Positions 56,401 through 64,000 of a stretch of DNA of 64,000 nucleotides are shown one piece after another (position 1 is the first letter of the stretch; each line of letters starts with the position of its first letter). The DNA comes from Myxocyprinus asiaticus (taxonomy: Eukaryota; Chordata; Actinopteri; Cypriniformes; Catostomidae). The notes under the pieces are model-generated. The model was not told the origin of the DNA and did no database searches. It saw only the letters and a list, made by a program, of their open reading frames with translations. The position numbers were made by a program, and so were the translations under genes. Location: contig NC_059351.1 in the NCBI RefSeq assembly GCF_019703515.2, forward strand, positions 20,396,001-20,460,000, in the 5' to 3' direction.

Positions 56401-58485
56401 ATATTGACTATCATTGACTAGTAAGTAAAGAACATGAGATATTACCTTCACATAGAGAGAGATCTGCAAGTCTTGAGGATCTTCCTTCATCTGTTGAGCT
56501 GGTGTCCCCATCCTTGACATCTTAACTGTTGTCTTTGCCTCTTCCTGTGTCACTATCGAGTGTGGTATAACCCCATTCTCCATTGTGACCTCTTGGCCTT
56601 TGGCTTTGATTTTCACCTCTCCTTCACTGCTAGTGCTTACGGTACTGATATGACCAAAAGAATTTGGTGGCACTTGGATATGAGCATCTGTGGTCTCGCT
56701 TGCCATTAACCAGAGAGGCATTGTCACTTTACGCCCCCCTTCTCTGAATTTCATCTTGGAGTCATATTCAATGACAGCTTTAGGCTCTTCTATTGCTTTC
56801 CCCACCCCCTCCTCTATGGGTTTTGCCACTTCTTTATTAACTAGTCTTGGCTGTTCCTTTGCAACATTCTCTCCCTCTGCAACCTCCTGTTTGTGGGTCG
56901 TGCCTGGCTGTTCTTGTTCCTCCCTCTCCCCCTTTTCTATAGCCTCAGGTGCATCAGTTGTGACATCCTGTGGCTGTTCTACCTCCTCACACCCTCCCTC
57001 CTCTGCAGGAAAATCCACCTTTTTGACATGCTTTGGTTCCTCTGTAGACTCTGCCCCTCCATTTGACTCAATCTCATCTTGAATCCTTTGAACGTCCTCT
57101 TTATCAATGTCTTTACCCCCTCGTTTCTCCTCGGGTCCATTGACAATGGGTGATTGGCTATCTGCCCCTATTCTCACACACTTCTCATCTGTCTCCAGTT
57201 CGGTGTCAACATTCTCACCCACCACCTGTTGTACCTCCTCTAGACTTTCACCTTCCTCTTGTGTAGAAACATAACTGATTCTTTCCACCAACTGTTGGTT
57301 TAAATTCTGAACCATCTCTTCTACATTTCCACCAAACTGATTGTTGGCGACTTGAGGCAGTTGGTCGGTTGTAATATGATCCATTGCACTTTCTTCTACT
57401 TTATGATCAGTGGACAGGTCTTCTCCATTCTTTATCTCCAAGGCATCATTGTGTACTGGCTCTCCAATTGTTTTGAAGTCTTCTTTTGAAAGCACCCCGG
57501 TCATTGACTCCTCTTCACTAACACTGTCACACTGCATCTCTTTTGTCCCAGGATCTTGCTCTACATCGAGACTCTGAAAGGCTTCTTGTGATCCATCTTC
57601 ATTGGTGGAAACAATCCGTGGCACTTCATCCAGTTGTATTGGTTCTTCTTGGTTTGGTGGCGTTTCTATATCTTGCAACCTATCCTCCTTGACATTGTTC
57701 ACTTCTTTATGCTTCTCTATTTCAACTGGTATTTTGATTTTTTCTTGCTGTGTTTCATCAAGACTTGATGCAAAACTTGCATTTTCGTTTTTCTCAAGAA
57801 GGAGGCCACAAGCGACCTGTCCTACCTCTGTGAAGAGTAGCTCCTGTTTTTCGTCTGTCTCCTTTTCATTTAAGTTTTGCATTTGAATACCAGCTTGTTC
57901 ATTGTTGTCCTTTTGGTCTTCCCACATGGTTTCCAACTTGAGATCTGCTTGACCCTTGTCAAGGAAAGTTTCTACAAGTTCTTCGGTGCTAGCATTTGGT
58001 TTAGCTTCGTTTTGAAGTTCTGGAGTTTGTGATTCCATTGTTGTTGACAATCTAACTTCTACCTGAAGCTCAGGCACTGTCGGTTCTGCAATTTCCTCCT
58101 CTTCTTCCTCAGTCTTTCCAGCTTTTACCTCTTTTGTAGATTCGTTTGGCAGATGTGGCTTCCTCTCTTGGTCAGGCATTATGTTTCGGGATCTCTCATC
58201 CTCCTTTTTTTCACTAGCATCCTTGTTGTTTTGCTCTGTTTTATGGACAATACTGTCTGTTGAAGACATTATGTTATCCATTACCTCTTTGTCCACAATA
58301 CCATCTTCAACTCCAATCTGAATATCCTCATCCACTTCTTCAGCTAGTTCCACCTCATCTTCCTCCTCCTCTTCCTCTCCAGTCCTCCGATCTTCCATCT
58401 CCATGCACAATCCAACAGGACAGTGGATAACAGCACTGTTAGATATCTCCATTGTGACACTGATATCACTTTTGGCCTGAGCCAT
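31081..58485 (-). CDS. clic6: clic6, chloride intracellular channel 6-like (long and short isoforms)
   Basis: CLIC proteins are GST-omega-like, glutaredoxin-fold proteins that exist in the cytosol and can associate with membranes. Minus-strand coding exons: 58485-56446 (long first exon), 38876-38767, 38523-38398, 38306-38200, 38081-37900 and 31242-31081. The 110/126/107/182-nt internal sizes are the usual CLIC pattern, and all junctions keep frame. The long form is 908 residues: 1-680 acidic low-complexity, then the CLIC core. That core contains [15 protein letters not shown] (redox Cys plus the putative membrane segment), [20 protein letters not shown] of the C-domain, and a final exon with [16 protein letters not shown] and VPPRYPKL fit CLIC6 better than CLIC4 or CLIC5, as does the very long acidic N-terminus. 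An alternative 22-codon first exon at 46718-46653 would give a 250-residue form. All exons appear intact. Confidence 0.93.
31925..32745 (-). pseudogene. Sleeping Beauty-like transposase pseudogene
   Basis: Fragments include [58 protein letters not shown] and [14 protein letters not shown]. Frames shift between them, and the segment between the DNA-binding region and GGSIMLWG, including the first catalytic Asp, is missing. The NPIE motif reads SLIE. Inactive. Confidence 0.85.
32881..33900. mobile_element. fold-back insert in the nested Tc1 element
   Basis: Arm 32930-33155 is the diverged reverse complement of 33483-33702 (shared CTACATCTTGATGTAATCC, CACGCAGCATGTTTT, GCACGTGCAAGCCATT). It begins with a hAT-like end, CAGGGGTTGGCAACC, at 32880. 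Right boundary is approximate. Confidence 0.6.
33985..34962 (-). pseudogene. Tc1-like transposase pseudogene in the nested element
   Basis: The N-terminal frame (34962-34732) has [19 protein letters not shown] and a GRPH box of the helix-turn-helix linker. A later frame (34431-34150) has [19 protein letters not shown] and [20 protein letters not shown] with the second catalytic Asp. Stops and shifts separate them. Confidence 0.85.
35644..37707 (+). mobile_element. solo-LTR-like element copy A, 2064 bp (clic6 intron 5)
   Basis: Starts TGTTGGGCCTCATG and ends AAGCCCTACA, i.e. LTR-type TG...CA ends with short inverted TGTTGGG/CCCTACA. Copy B at 39441-41343 is its full-length reverse complement. 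It has an internal AATAAA near 37085. No protein-coding part of a retroelement accompanies it. Confidence 0.75.
37900..38081 (-). CDS. clic6: clic6 exon 5
   Basis: 182 nt between acceptor TTAAG and donor GTGTTT. It encodes [20 protein letters not shown], an acidic foot-loop, and [20 protein letters not shown], the most conserved CLIC C-domain stretch. Exits in phase 0. Confidence 0.95.
38200..38306 (-). CDS. clic6: clic6 exon 4
   Basis: 107 nt between acceptor TTTTTAG and donor GTGAGT (phase 2 in, phase 1 out). It encodes [15 protein letters not shown] followed by [10 protein letters not shown], the linker into the all-alpha C-domain. Confidence 0.95.
38398..38523 (-). CDS. clic6: clic6 exon 3
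   Basis: 126 nt between an acceptor CTCACAG and the donor GTACGT (phase 2 in and out). It encodes [19 protein letters not shown], with the cis-Pro-type NPPF loop of the thioredoxin fold, then VNKIEEFLE. Confidence 0.95.
38767..38876 (-). CDS. clic6: clic6 exon 2: redox motif and putative membrane segment
   Basis: The acceptor TTCTAG precedes GCTGGC; the donor GTGAAG is at 38766-38761. 110 nt encode [19 protein letters not shown], then a hydrophobic stretch to VTTVDLK. The Cys in NCPFS corresponds to CLIC1 Cys24. Confidence 0.95.
39441..41343 (-). mobile_element. solo-LTR-like element copy B, 1903 bp, inside DIRS 2
   Basis: Reverse complement of copy A, bounded by TGTAGGACTTTACTGG and TGAGGCCCAACA. 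A 4-bp target duplication TGAC is visible at 39437-39440 and 41344-41347, splitting the DIRS leader. It contains a 26-bp unit repeated three times (40709-40786) that is single in copy A. Confidence 0.85.
40709..40786. repeat. 3 x 26-bp tandem repeat
   Basis: Units at 40709-40734, 40735-40760 and 40761-40786 share GCGGGCGGTACGGCTGTTGA; the third differs only at its end. Confidence 0.9.
41536..42640 (+). pseudogene. DIRS gag pseudogene
   Basis: Starts [20 protein letters not shown], with Cys/His spacing ([18 protein letters not shown]) like a zinc-binding N-terminus. A TAA stop follows within 60 codons. Later frames are Pro/Ser/Arg-rich and shifted relative to each other. Confidence 0.7.
43070..43880 (+). 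pseudogene. DIRS reverse transcriptase pseudogene
   Basis: Successive frames give [35 protein letters not shown] (motif A Asp), [15 protein letters not shown] and [14 protein letters not shown] (YLDD catalytic box). At least three shifts break the frame, so no polymerase can be made. Confidence 0.9.
44080..45100 (+). pseudogene. DIRS tyrosine recombinase pseudogene
   Basis: Contains [40 protein letters not shown], a TGA stop just before [12 protein letters not shown] (HxxR box), then [18 protein letters not shown], where the likely nucleophilic Tyr is retained. Confidence 0.85.
46490..46562. repeat. imperfect (GT)n microsatellite
   Basis: About 35 GT units with TATG interruptions, about 90 bp downstream (in clic6 sense) of the short first exon donor. 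Confidence 0.9.
46653..46718 (-). CDS. clic6: clic6 exon 1S: alternative short first exon
   Basis: Reading the minus strand, two adjacent in-frame ATGs (46718 and 46715) open 22 codons ending IELFVK at a strong donor GTAAGA (GT at 46652-46651). IELFVK followed by AGSDGES is the canonical N-terminal junction of short CLICs (CLIC2, 4 and 5A). Phase 0 matches exon 2 at 38876. The predicted product is 250 residues, a normal CLIC length. The exon is below usual ORF cut-offs and lies 0.45 kb from the end of the DIRS insertion. I see no clear TATA box upstream. Confidence 0.75.
47325..48100. repeat. degenerate minisatellite, about 46-50 bp unit
   Basis: Repeating pattern: CTTAGCAACC, CATAGCAATGTGCTAAAAAC, then ACTTAGAACAC, about 15 or more diverged copies. 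A shorter block of the same pattern lies at about 19970-20055 upstream of urp2. Confidence 0.8.
48110..49900. other. clic6 intron 1, AT-rich, nothing recognised
   Basis: Contains poly-T runs at about 49237-49258 and 49488-49506. No exon or defined repeat seen. Confidence 0.35.
49925..50479 (+). mobile_element. Tc1-like MITE, copy 2 (clic6 intron 1)
   Basis: Termini TACACTACCGTTCAAAAGTT and AACTTTTGAACGGTAGTGTA. The body matches 24829-25377 closely in the same orientation, with an added (TAAA)n tract at about 50410-50443. Confidence 0.85.
51976..52835 (+). mobile_element. LINE 3' end with reverse transcriptase C-terminal remnant
   Basis: Frames give [62 protein letters not shown] and [13 protein letters not shown], the post-catalytic region of L2/CR1-type LINEs, followed by [10 protein letters not shown] and a stop. 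The 3' tail has AAAAGTGCTTTATAATTAAA and an A-rich end at 52819-52833. It is 5'-truncated with several shifts. Confidence 0.8.
53837..54250 (+). mobile_element. 414-bp MITE with about 38-bp terminal inverted repeats
   Basis: Left TCAGTAGCAAAACTCGAG and right CTCGAATTTTGCTACTGA are inverted, agreeing over about 38 bp with one mismatch. Non-coding. No clear target duplication found, and I do not recognise the family. Confidence 0.7.
54344..55979 (+). mobile_element. Sleeping Beauty-like Tc1 element, decayed, 1636 bp
   Basis: Begins CAGTTGAAGTCAGAAGTTTA and ends GTCTGACTTCAACTG, flanked by TA (54342-54343 and 55980-55981). The inner repeats (GGTCAGAAGTTTACATATAC) at about 54540 and its complement at about 55770 give an IR/DR structure. 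Same family as 31629-35620. Confidence 0.9.
54724..55680 (+). pseudogene. Sleeping Beauty-like transposase pseudogene
   Basis: ATG at 54724, then MGKSKEIS and a TAA stop. Later fragments are [58 protein letters not shown] and [14 protein letters not shown]. The triad region is recognisable but shifted, and the DNPIE-type motif reads SLIE. Confidence 0.88.
56446..58485 (-). CDS. clic6: clic6 exon 1L: 680-residue acidic N-terminal extension
   Basis: One uninterrupted 2040-nt exon from ATG 58485 to donor GTAATA (GT at 56445-56444). It is very rich in Glu with Val, Gln and Lys, with runs such as [18 protein letters not shown], and has no Cys-rich or membrane domain. It ends ISLYVK, which joins in phase 0 to AGSDGES of exon 2, just as mammalian CLIC6 ends its repeat-rich N-terminus at a Leu-aromatic-Val-Lys motif. 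The frame continues about 30 codons past the donor into intron, which is read-through, not protein. It is likely disordered; function of the extension is unknown. Confidence 0.88.
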
Positions 58486-59015
58486 AATACAATGGGTCTA
58501 CAAGAGTGTTAAGAGTTTGCCGTATAACTAGCACACCAAAAGCTCCAGTGGCTGTCTCTTTGCTTTACGTCCTGTGTCTCTGCTGCACAGAGGTAAATAG
58601 GGCTTACTCTCTCTTTCCCCCTCTTTCCCTCAGAGGATTATGGTAAATTTCAGATTCTGATCCCCACATGACTCTACTGCCCTCTCAAATCCACTCCAGT
58701 GGGAGCTCGGTGAAGCTCAAGATGATCGTTTAAAGAGGAGGGCACGTATTTTAACTTGCCTGATTGCCCTATGACTTATTTTGTGAGCAAACGTTGATAT
58801 TAATTGAGGCATTATATAAAGCCTCAAATGAACTGTTCCTTTAGATTAGCAAACATCTTATGACATATACTAACATCTATTAGTCAAGTTAATGCAGTAA
58901 TTACACTATAATAAAAATAATAATTATTGAATGCTTATAACCTTCATCATGTAAGCAAATTACATCATTACAAAGTAGTGGGCCAGAAAAATGTTTGTAC
59001 TCTTGAGTTGCACTT

Positions 59016-59687
59016 AAAAGGATAGTTCAATCAATAGTTACTCACCCTCATATTATTTCAAACCTGTATGACATGCTTTCTTCTGTGGAACACTAAAGAC
59101 ATGTTAAGCAGAATGTTAGCCTCAGTCACTAGGCTTGGGCGATACTTCGATCTTAATGTATCAATATTTTTGAAACAGAATGTATCAAGAGAATTGATCC
59201 TCACATCAGATCCTCAGGTTTTTTTAAACTAGTGATTTTATTATTCATTTACCATGAAAGTTAATGCATATCATAAGCTTAGAAGTGAAAAAAATAAAAT
59301 CATTAAAAAAAATATCTGAGTAGGAACAAGTTCTCCATCTTAATGTGCAGAAATGTAGACACAAGCAGTTACAGACAGCACTCACTCCACTCAGTCGCAA
59401 CGCTCATTCAAACAAGGGCGAGCGATGCTTGGCTGAGGTAATGACAGAAAAACAGAGAAACAGCATCTGGAGTTAATTCACACTTAGTAACGACAAATCT
59501 AAAAGTGAAATTTACCATAATGGGTTGGGTTTGTAGGTCGTTTGTAACTTATATTTTTATTTAAAAGTTGCTAAAACATTGATAATGATCTGTAATTGTT
59601 GTTAATAAATGATAAATAAAAAATGAAGTTTAATACTGTTTGAAAAATATGCTTTTAAATATAATATTTAAATTTGCCAGTTTTATC

Positions 59688-59722
<35 letters not shown>

Positions 59723-59969
59723 ACTTTAATAGAGGTACTGGTATACATTTTGCCAAAATTGACCTTGATAGTTCTTGGTATTGGATCGAAAAGAAAATAA
59801 GTTGTATCAACCATCCCTGCCACTCAACATTAACTTTCAGTGCATCTTTTTCCTTACAATAAGAGAATGGTGACTGAGGTTGTTCTACAGAAGAAAGAAA
59901 TGCAGGTTTGAAACAACATGAGGGTAATTAAATGATGACAGAATTTTCATTTTCGGGTGACCACTTTAG
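59016..59969. mobile_element. DNA-transposon repeat between clic6 and rcan
   Basis: The left end AAAGGATAGTTCAATCAATA ... ACTCACCCTCAT pairs with the right end ATGAGGGTAATTAAATGATG ... GGGTGACCACTTTAG. Its interior holds an unrelated AT-rich stretch and a (CAA)n tract. No transposase. Confidence 0.6.
59687..59722. repeat. (CAA)n microsatellite
   Basis: 12 CAA units. Confidence 0.9.
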
Positions 59970-60631
59970 TTACACTTAAAGATGTATGAAAAGTATATAA
60001 AAAAATATCAGGTTACATCTGCAAACAAATGACACTTTTCTGAGCCATTTTTTGCAGTGACTTTTAAACAGATTAAACAAGGTGAACATAATTACACACA
60101 GGTGTCCTAGCAGAGAAACAAGTGTAGTTCAACTCATTAACTATGAACATGTTCCACTAACGTTTGACCACCACAAGATGTCACAATACTTTTTGTCTTA
60201 ATTTTGAAAAGTGTATCTATTGTTTAATTATTTATAAACAAACTTCTATTTGTAAACTGTTTGCATAGCTTGCTTGTGCTATTTTGCTTAAAAAAACATG
60301 CCACTTGGTTTGATATATTGTTATCTAATGAAATCCATTCATTTTTAAATGTGAGCTGAGTGTCCAAATAGTTCTTGGGGGCCATTCAGACATTTCGTTC
60401 ATGTTGCTGCAATGCATCAAATCTGACCAAAAGAGGGCACCCAAAGACCATTTTAGAACCATCATCTCCGTAATAAATACATTTAAAATGCATGCAAATT
60501 ACAGACACCTCAGTAAATCAAATCATACTTTTAAGTGCTTCTTGTTCCATTTTATATGTCCTACAGTGAATGAATGTTTACTTATATCAACCAATGCTTC
60601 ATGCACAGTCCTCGTGCGTAAGCGGAAATCA

Positions 60632-60648
60632 TGACGTCAGATCAGCTG
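60632..60648 (+). promoter_or_regulatory. CRE (TGACGTCA) and E-box (CAGCTG) upstream of rcan
   Basis: A perfect palindromic cAMP response element at 60632-60639 and a CAGCTG E-box at 60643-60648 lie about 240 bp before the rcan start codon, in a locally CpG-bearing stretch. Position fits a proximal promoter; binding is inferred. Confidence 0.4.
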
Positions 60649-60883
60649 TTTTTTTCCAACAGTCTAGTCTGTAGCAAGTATAGACGTAATTTTTATTTCA
60701 GGAATACATAACAGTTTCAGTAGTAGCATTAGTATGCTGCACGTTTCATGTGCAGTAGTATCGTATGGACAATAGTGTGTATTATTTTGAGGGTTTCTAG
60801 AAAGTGGAAAGAAGAGCATGACGCCATGAGCTGAGCGCCGAAACAGTTGAGATCAGAGGCACCGCAGCGTTACATTTGTTGTC

Positions 60884-61003
60884 ATGCAGCGGTCCGAGAG
60901 CGGCGGAGGGGCGGCGACTTCTGAAGTCCAACTGAACGAGCAACCAAACGCGCTCATCGCTTGTAAAGTGCCCGAGGAGGTGTTCAATGAGCACCAGTTA
61001 AAG
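60884..61003 (+). CDS. rcan1: rcan family (rcan1-like) first coding exon
   Basis: RCAN proteins bind and inhibit calcineurin. The ATG at 60884 opens 40 codons: a Ser/Gly/Glu-rich start, then NALIACKVPEEVF and NEHQLK, ending in phase 0 at the donor GTACGC (GT at 61004). All RCAN first exons share this layout, a short divergent leader, then (L/I)xAC, a spacer and VF, joining in phase 0 to the RNP-like exon with FEGLF/FESLF. That exon is not in the window, so the gene runs off the right edge. Family assignment rests on this short motif plus linkage to clic6. The paralogue (rcan1 rather than rcan2 or 3) is inferred from clic6 next door. A CRE and an E-box lie 250 bp upstream. Confidence 0.7.
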
Positions 61004-61259
61004 GTACGCGTGCACCAAGCGTTTACCACGATGATTATTTCACCTCTACCGGTTCACTGCAGCAGAGTGTTTTTTTGTTTGGTTGTTTTTTTTTTTTTTT
61101 TTTTTTTTTTAATAGGACAAGAACGAAATTGTTCTTTTAAGAAGTCTAAATGAAAACGAAAAAGGAGCACTATGTACTAACATGGGTTTTGTGGCAGGGC
61201 ACCATAGTAGTGCATGTTATTTTTAGAAATACATGGAGTAGCCTACTATACAAGTAGCA

Positions 61260-61379
61260 TAGTAGGCTATTTGGTGTTATGGGGTATGGACATGGTAATA
61301 CTGGACATTTTCTGGACATTTACTAGGGTATTGTTGTACCATAGGTTTTCAGGACATTTACCATAGTAATATCATGTTT

Positions 61380-61415
<36 letters not shown>

Positions 61416-61765
61416 GTATCATGACAATACAATAGTTTTTGGACATATATGATTACCATGCTTTTCATGGCAATAACCAAATGTACCACGGTTTTTGAAA
61501 ATGGTGCTATGGTAATACCATGAGCTTTTGGACATTTACCATGGCAATACCATATTATGTTAACATGGTAATACAATGTAGTTTATACATTCATCACGGT
61601 AATAACATTGTATGAGTCATGTAAAAATGTACTATGATAATGCCATAATCGTTTGACATGGTGCCATGGCAAAACATGATTCTTTGGACATATACCATGG
61701 TTTTTGGACTTTGTACTATGGTAACACATGGGTTTTTAGATATGGAAACATGCTAATTGCATGTA
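61260..61765. repeat. degenerate CCATGGTAATACCATG-type repeat block
   Basis: Many half-copies of ACCATGGTAATACCATG joined by TTTTTGGACATT at roughly 40-bp spacing, continuing at 62325-62490 beyond an inserted MITE. A T run lies at 61382-61413. Confidence 0.65.
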
Positions 61766-61766
61766 T

Positions 61767-62322
61767 TAGGGTACAATGGGGCTAAAGGCTCAGCAGGGTA
61801 AAAGGCTCCATTGATTTTATTTTCTCCCAAAACACTAAATAGCAACAAAATCTTCCACAGCACTTTCCTAAACACCTGTTTGTCACTACACTGGAAAATG
61901 TTCTTGTTCTATGAGATCTTTGCATGTAATATCTAAAGATTGATTTTGAGGCAATTTGATCTCATTTTTATTCTTTTTTTAAATTATGCAAATTTTGAGT
62001 AAGCATCATCTTAATTTGTTACTCAAAAAAAAGCATCTTGCTGTCTCAAAATGATTTGCATTAGTTGATAAATTGTGCCCTATTACTATATACCTCAAGC
62101 CTCTTACTCCAAGTGTGGGGTAAAAGGCTCCCTCACCACCTTTTTTTTAAAAACTGAATTTTAATCAAAACAATATTCCGTTATTATTTCTTTTCAACAA
62201 ATTATGTTGCTCCATAAATATTCAATAAAAAGTATATACAATATTTTACCTTGATGCATTTGGTGACCAGAAAAAAAAAGCACAATTTCCTAAAGGGGTG
62301 CCTTTAGCCCCGTTGTACCCTA
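61767..62322 (+). mobile_element. MITE with TAGGGTACAATGGGGCTAAA termini
   Basis: Left TAGGGTACAATGGGGCTAAA and right TTTAGCCCCGTTGTACCCTA are inverted repeats with one mismatch, splitting the CCATGG repeat block. The internal motif GGGTAAAAGGCTCC is repeated near both ends (about 61797 and 62117). Non-coding. Confidence 0.7.
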
Positions 62323-62490
62323 TAAACATTTATCATGTAAATACCATGTTTCTTTTGAAGTACTATGTTTTTTTTTTATTTTATTTATTTTTTTTGGATG
62401 TGTACCATGGCAATACCATGTTTTGTTTTGATTTTTGGACATTTACCTTGGTATACCATCATTTATTAATTTTTATTTGTATGTTTTTGG

Positions 62491-62493
<3 letters not shown>

Positions 62494-62528
<35 letters not shown>
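62494..62528. repeat. (CA)n microsatellite
   Basis: About 17 CA units next to the Tc1 fragment. Confidence 0.9.
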
Positions 62529-62530
<2 letters not shown>

Positions 62531-62542
62531 TCACATTATATA

Positions 62543-63402
62543 CAGCTCTAGAAAAAATTAAGAGACCACTGCAAAATTATCAGTTTCTCTGGATTTAATA
62601 TGTATAGGTATGTGATTGAGTAAAATGAAAATGTTTGTTTTATTCTATAAAGTACTGACAACATTTCTCCCAAATTCCAAATAAAAATATTGTCATTTAG
62701 AGCATTTATTTGCAGAAAATGACAACTGGTCAAAATAACAAAAAAGATGCAGTGTTTTGAGACCTTGAATAATGCAAAGAAAACAAGTTCTTATTTATTT
62801 TTAAACAACACAATACTAATGTTTTAACTTAGGAAGAGTTCAGAAATCAGTATTTGGTGGAATAACCCTGATTTTCAATCACAGATTTCATGCATCTTGG
62901 CATGCTCTCTACCAGTCTTTCACATTGCTTTTGGGTATCTTTATGCCATTCCTGGTGCAAAAATCCAAGCAGCTCGGCTATGTTTGATGGCTTGTGGCCA
63001 TCCATCTTCCACTTGATCACATTCTAGAGGTTTTCAATGGGTTTCAGGTCTGGAGATTGGGCTGGCCATGACAGGGTTGGATCCGGTGGTCCTCCATCCA
63101 CACCTTAATTGACCTGGCTGTGTGGCATGGAGCATTGTCCTGCTGGAACAACCAATCCTCAGAGTTGGGGAAAATTGTCAGAGCAGAAGGAAGCAAGTTT
63201 TCTTCCAGGATAAACTTGTATGTGGCTTGATTCATTCGTCCTTCACAAAGACAAATCTGCCCGATTCCAGCCTTGCTGAAGCACCCCCAGATCCTCCACC
63301 TGGTCATCTAATGGTTAGATGGAGACCTGGAGAGGCCTTCAAGCCACAGTGTCTTGCACCCACTGTGAAATTTGTTGGAGGATCGGTGATGATCTGGGGG
63401 TA
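62543..63402 (-). mobile_element. Tc1-like element fragment with inverted tail
   Basis: Begins with a Tc1 end, CAGCTCTAGAAAAAATTAAG, after TA (62541-62542). A transposase remnant on the minus strand (63307-63044) includes WRIWGCFSKAGIGQICLCEG, LFQQDNAPCHTARSIKVWME with the second catalytic Asp. The segment 63293-63402 is the continuation of the same gene in the opposite orientation. The other terminal repeat is missing. Confidence 0.8.
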
Positions 63403-64000
63403 TTTTTTAAATGGTAGTACGGTTAATACGTTAGTACCGTAAGATGTTGTATGTGCGGTAGTAAATATTATTTTTGCTGAAATCTTAATTTGAATCAGAC
63501 CTATAATGTAGTCTTTTCGAGTGGCGTCCCCTTCATGCAGTGCCCTTTAAGAGTGCAAGATGCTGTTTAGAATTTGCCCCTTACATTGTATTGTTTATGT
63601 TTTATTGTGTGGTTTTCCCATGCTTCAAACACACACGTCTGAATCCCAGCATGTTAATTTAGCGGTCATGTCTCCTAATGGACAATTTGGATATAAATAA
63701 AACTTTGGAGAGTAAGAAGCTTTTAAAAAACACAACTCATGTAATGAGATTTTGAATTATTTTGAGTTTTGCCTGATGAGACTGGGAAAACCCATCTGCT
63801 GTAAATGTCTACAAAGATTTCAAGCCAAAGGGGGAAACACCAGCAACCTTATTTAACATATTTGGACACATCCCACTGCTTCTGCAGAACACACACGGGT
63901 TAGCGTCACTTCATTGAACCTAACTGCTTTATCTTAAAATTTACAGATTTACAGATTCTCTGAAAGTTAGATCAGTGCTTGAACTTCGCACATATGATTT
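63403..64000. other. rcan intron 1, nothing recognised
   Basis: No RCAN RNP-type exon (FEGLF/FESLF) and no defined repeat seen in this end stretch. Confidence 0.4.

Noticed and set aside
56690..57886. Plus-strand open frames of 130 and 94 codons
   Set aside because: Antisense shadows of the Glu-rich clic6 first exon; Ser/Phe/Pro bias mirrors the coding strand.

Overview
The window is vertebrate, almost certainly teleost, nuclear DNA. The evidence is split genes with GT-AG introns, a prohormone ending in the fish urotensin-II-related peptide VCFWKYCSQN, and a dense load of fish-type transposons (Tc1/Sleeping Beauty-like, DIRS tyrosine-recombinase retroelements, hAT and Harbinger remnants, TTAA-flanked MITEs, long microsatellites). 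A cypriniform or other ostariophysan fish is my inference from the repeat mix; no sequence seen here proves it.

Three host genes are supported. (1) urp2 (+, 20963-29393) is a five-exon secreted prohormone gene whose last coding exon is only 32 bases and carries the mature cyclic peptide. (2) clic6 (-, 58485 to 31081) is a chloride intracellular channel gene. Five downstream exons encode the GST-like CLIC fold, and there are two alternative first exons: a 680-residue acidic exon (56446-58485) and a 22-codon exon (46653-46718) that would give an ordinary-length CLIC of about 250 residues. (3) The first coding exon of an RCAN (regulator of calcineurin) gene (+, 60884-61003) has its remaining exons beyond the right edge. 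urp2 and clic6 converge tail to tail about 1.1 kb apart; clic6 and rcan diverge head to head about 2.4 kb apart. A CLIC-RCAN pair matches the known vertebrate RCAN/CLIC/RUNX blocks, and the residues fit CLIC6/RCAN1 best.

Layout: 1-20.6 kb is a repeat-built flank with nested MITEs, a degenerate DIRS element on the minus strand, a 2.7-kb fold-back element with a TTAA MITE in one arm, a hAT BED-finger exon, a Harbinger fragment, an intact Tc1 element inside a TTAA MITE, and a solo-LTR-like element. 20.6-29.7 kb is urp2, whose fourth intron holds a MITE, long TA and CT/CG tracts. 30.7-58.5 kb is clic6. Its introns hold a Sleeping Beauty-like element broken by a second Tc1-like element that itself carries a fold-back insert, a pair of about 2-kb LTR-like elements in inverted orientation flanking exons 2-5, a DIRS element split by one of those LTRs, a 46-50 bp minisatellite, a second copy of the urp2-intron MITE, a LINE 3' end and a decayed Tc1. 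58.5-64 kb is the clic6/rcan intergenic region and the start of rcan intron 1, with CCATGG-rich repeats and a rearranged Tc1 fragment.

The genes act in separate processes: urp2 is a neuropeptide, clic6 a redox/membrane-associated CLIC protein, rcan a calcineurin inhibitor. No operon-like cooperation is implied. The most unusual content is the hidden short exons and the layered fold-back and inverted-repeat architecture.
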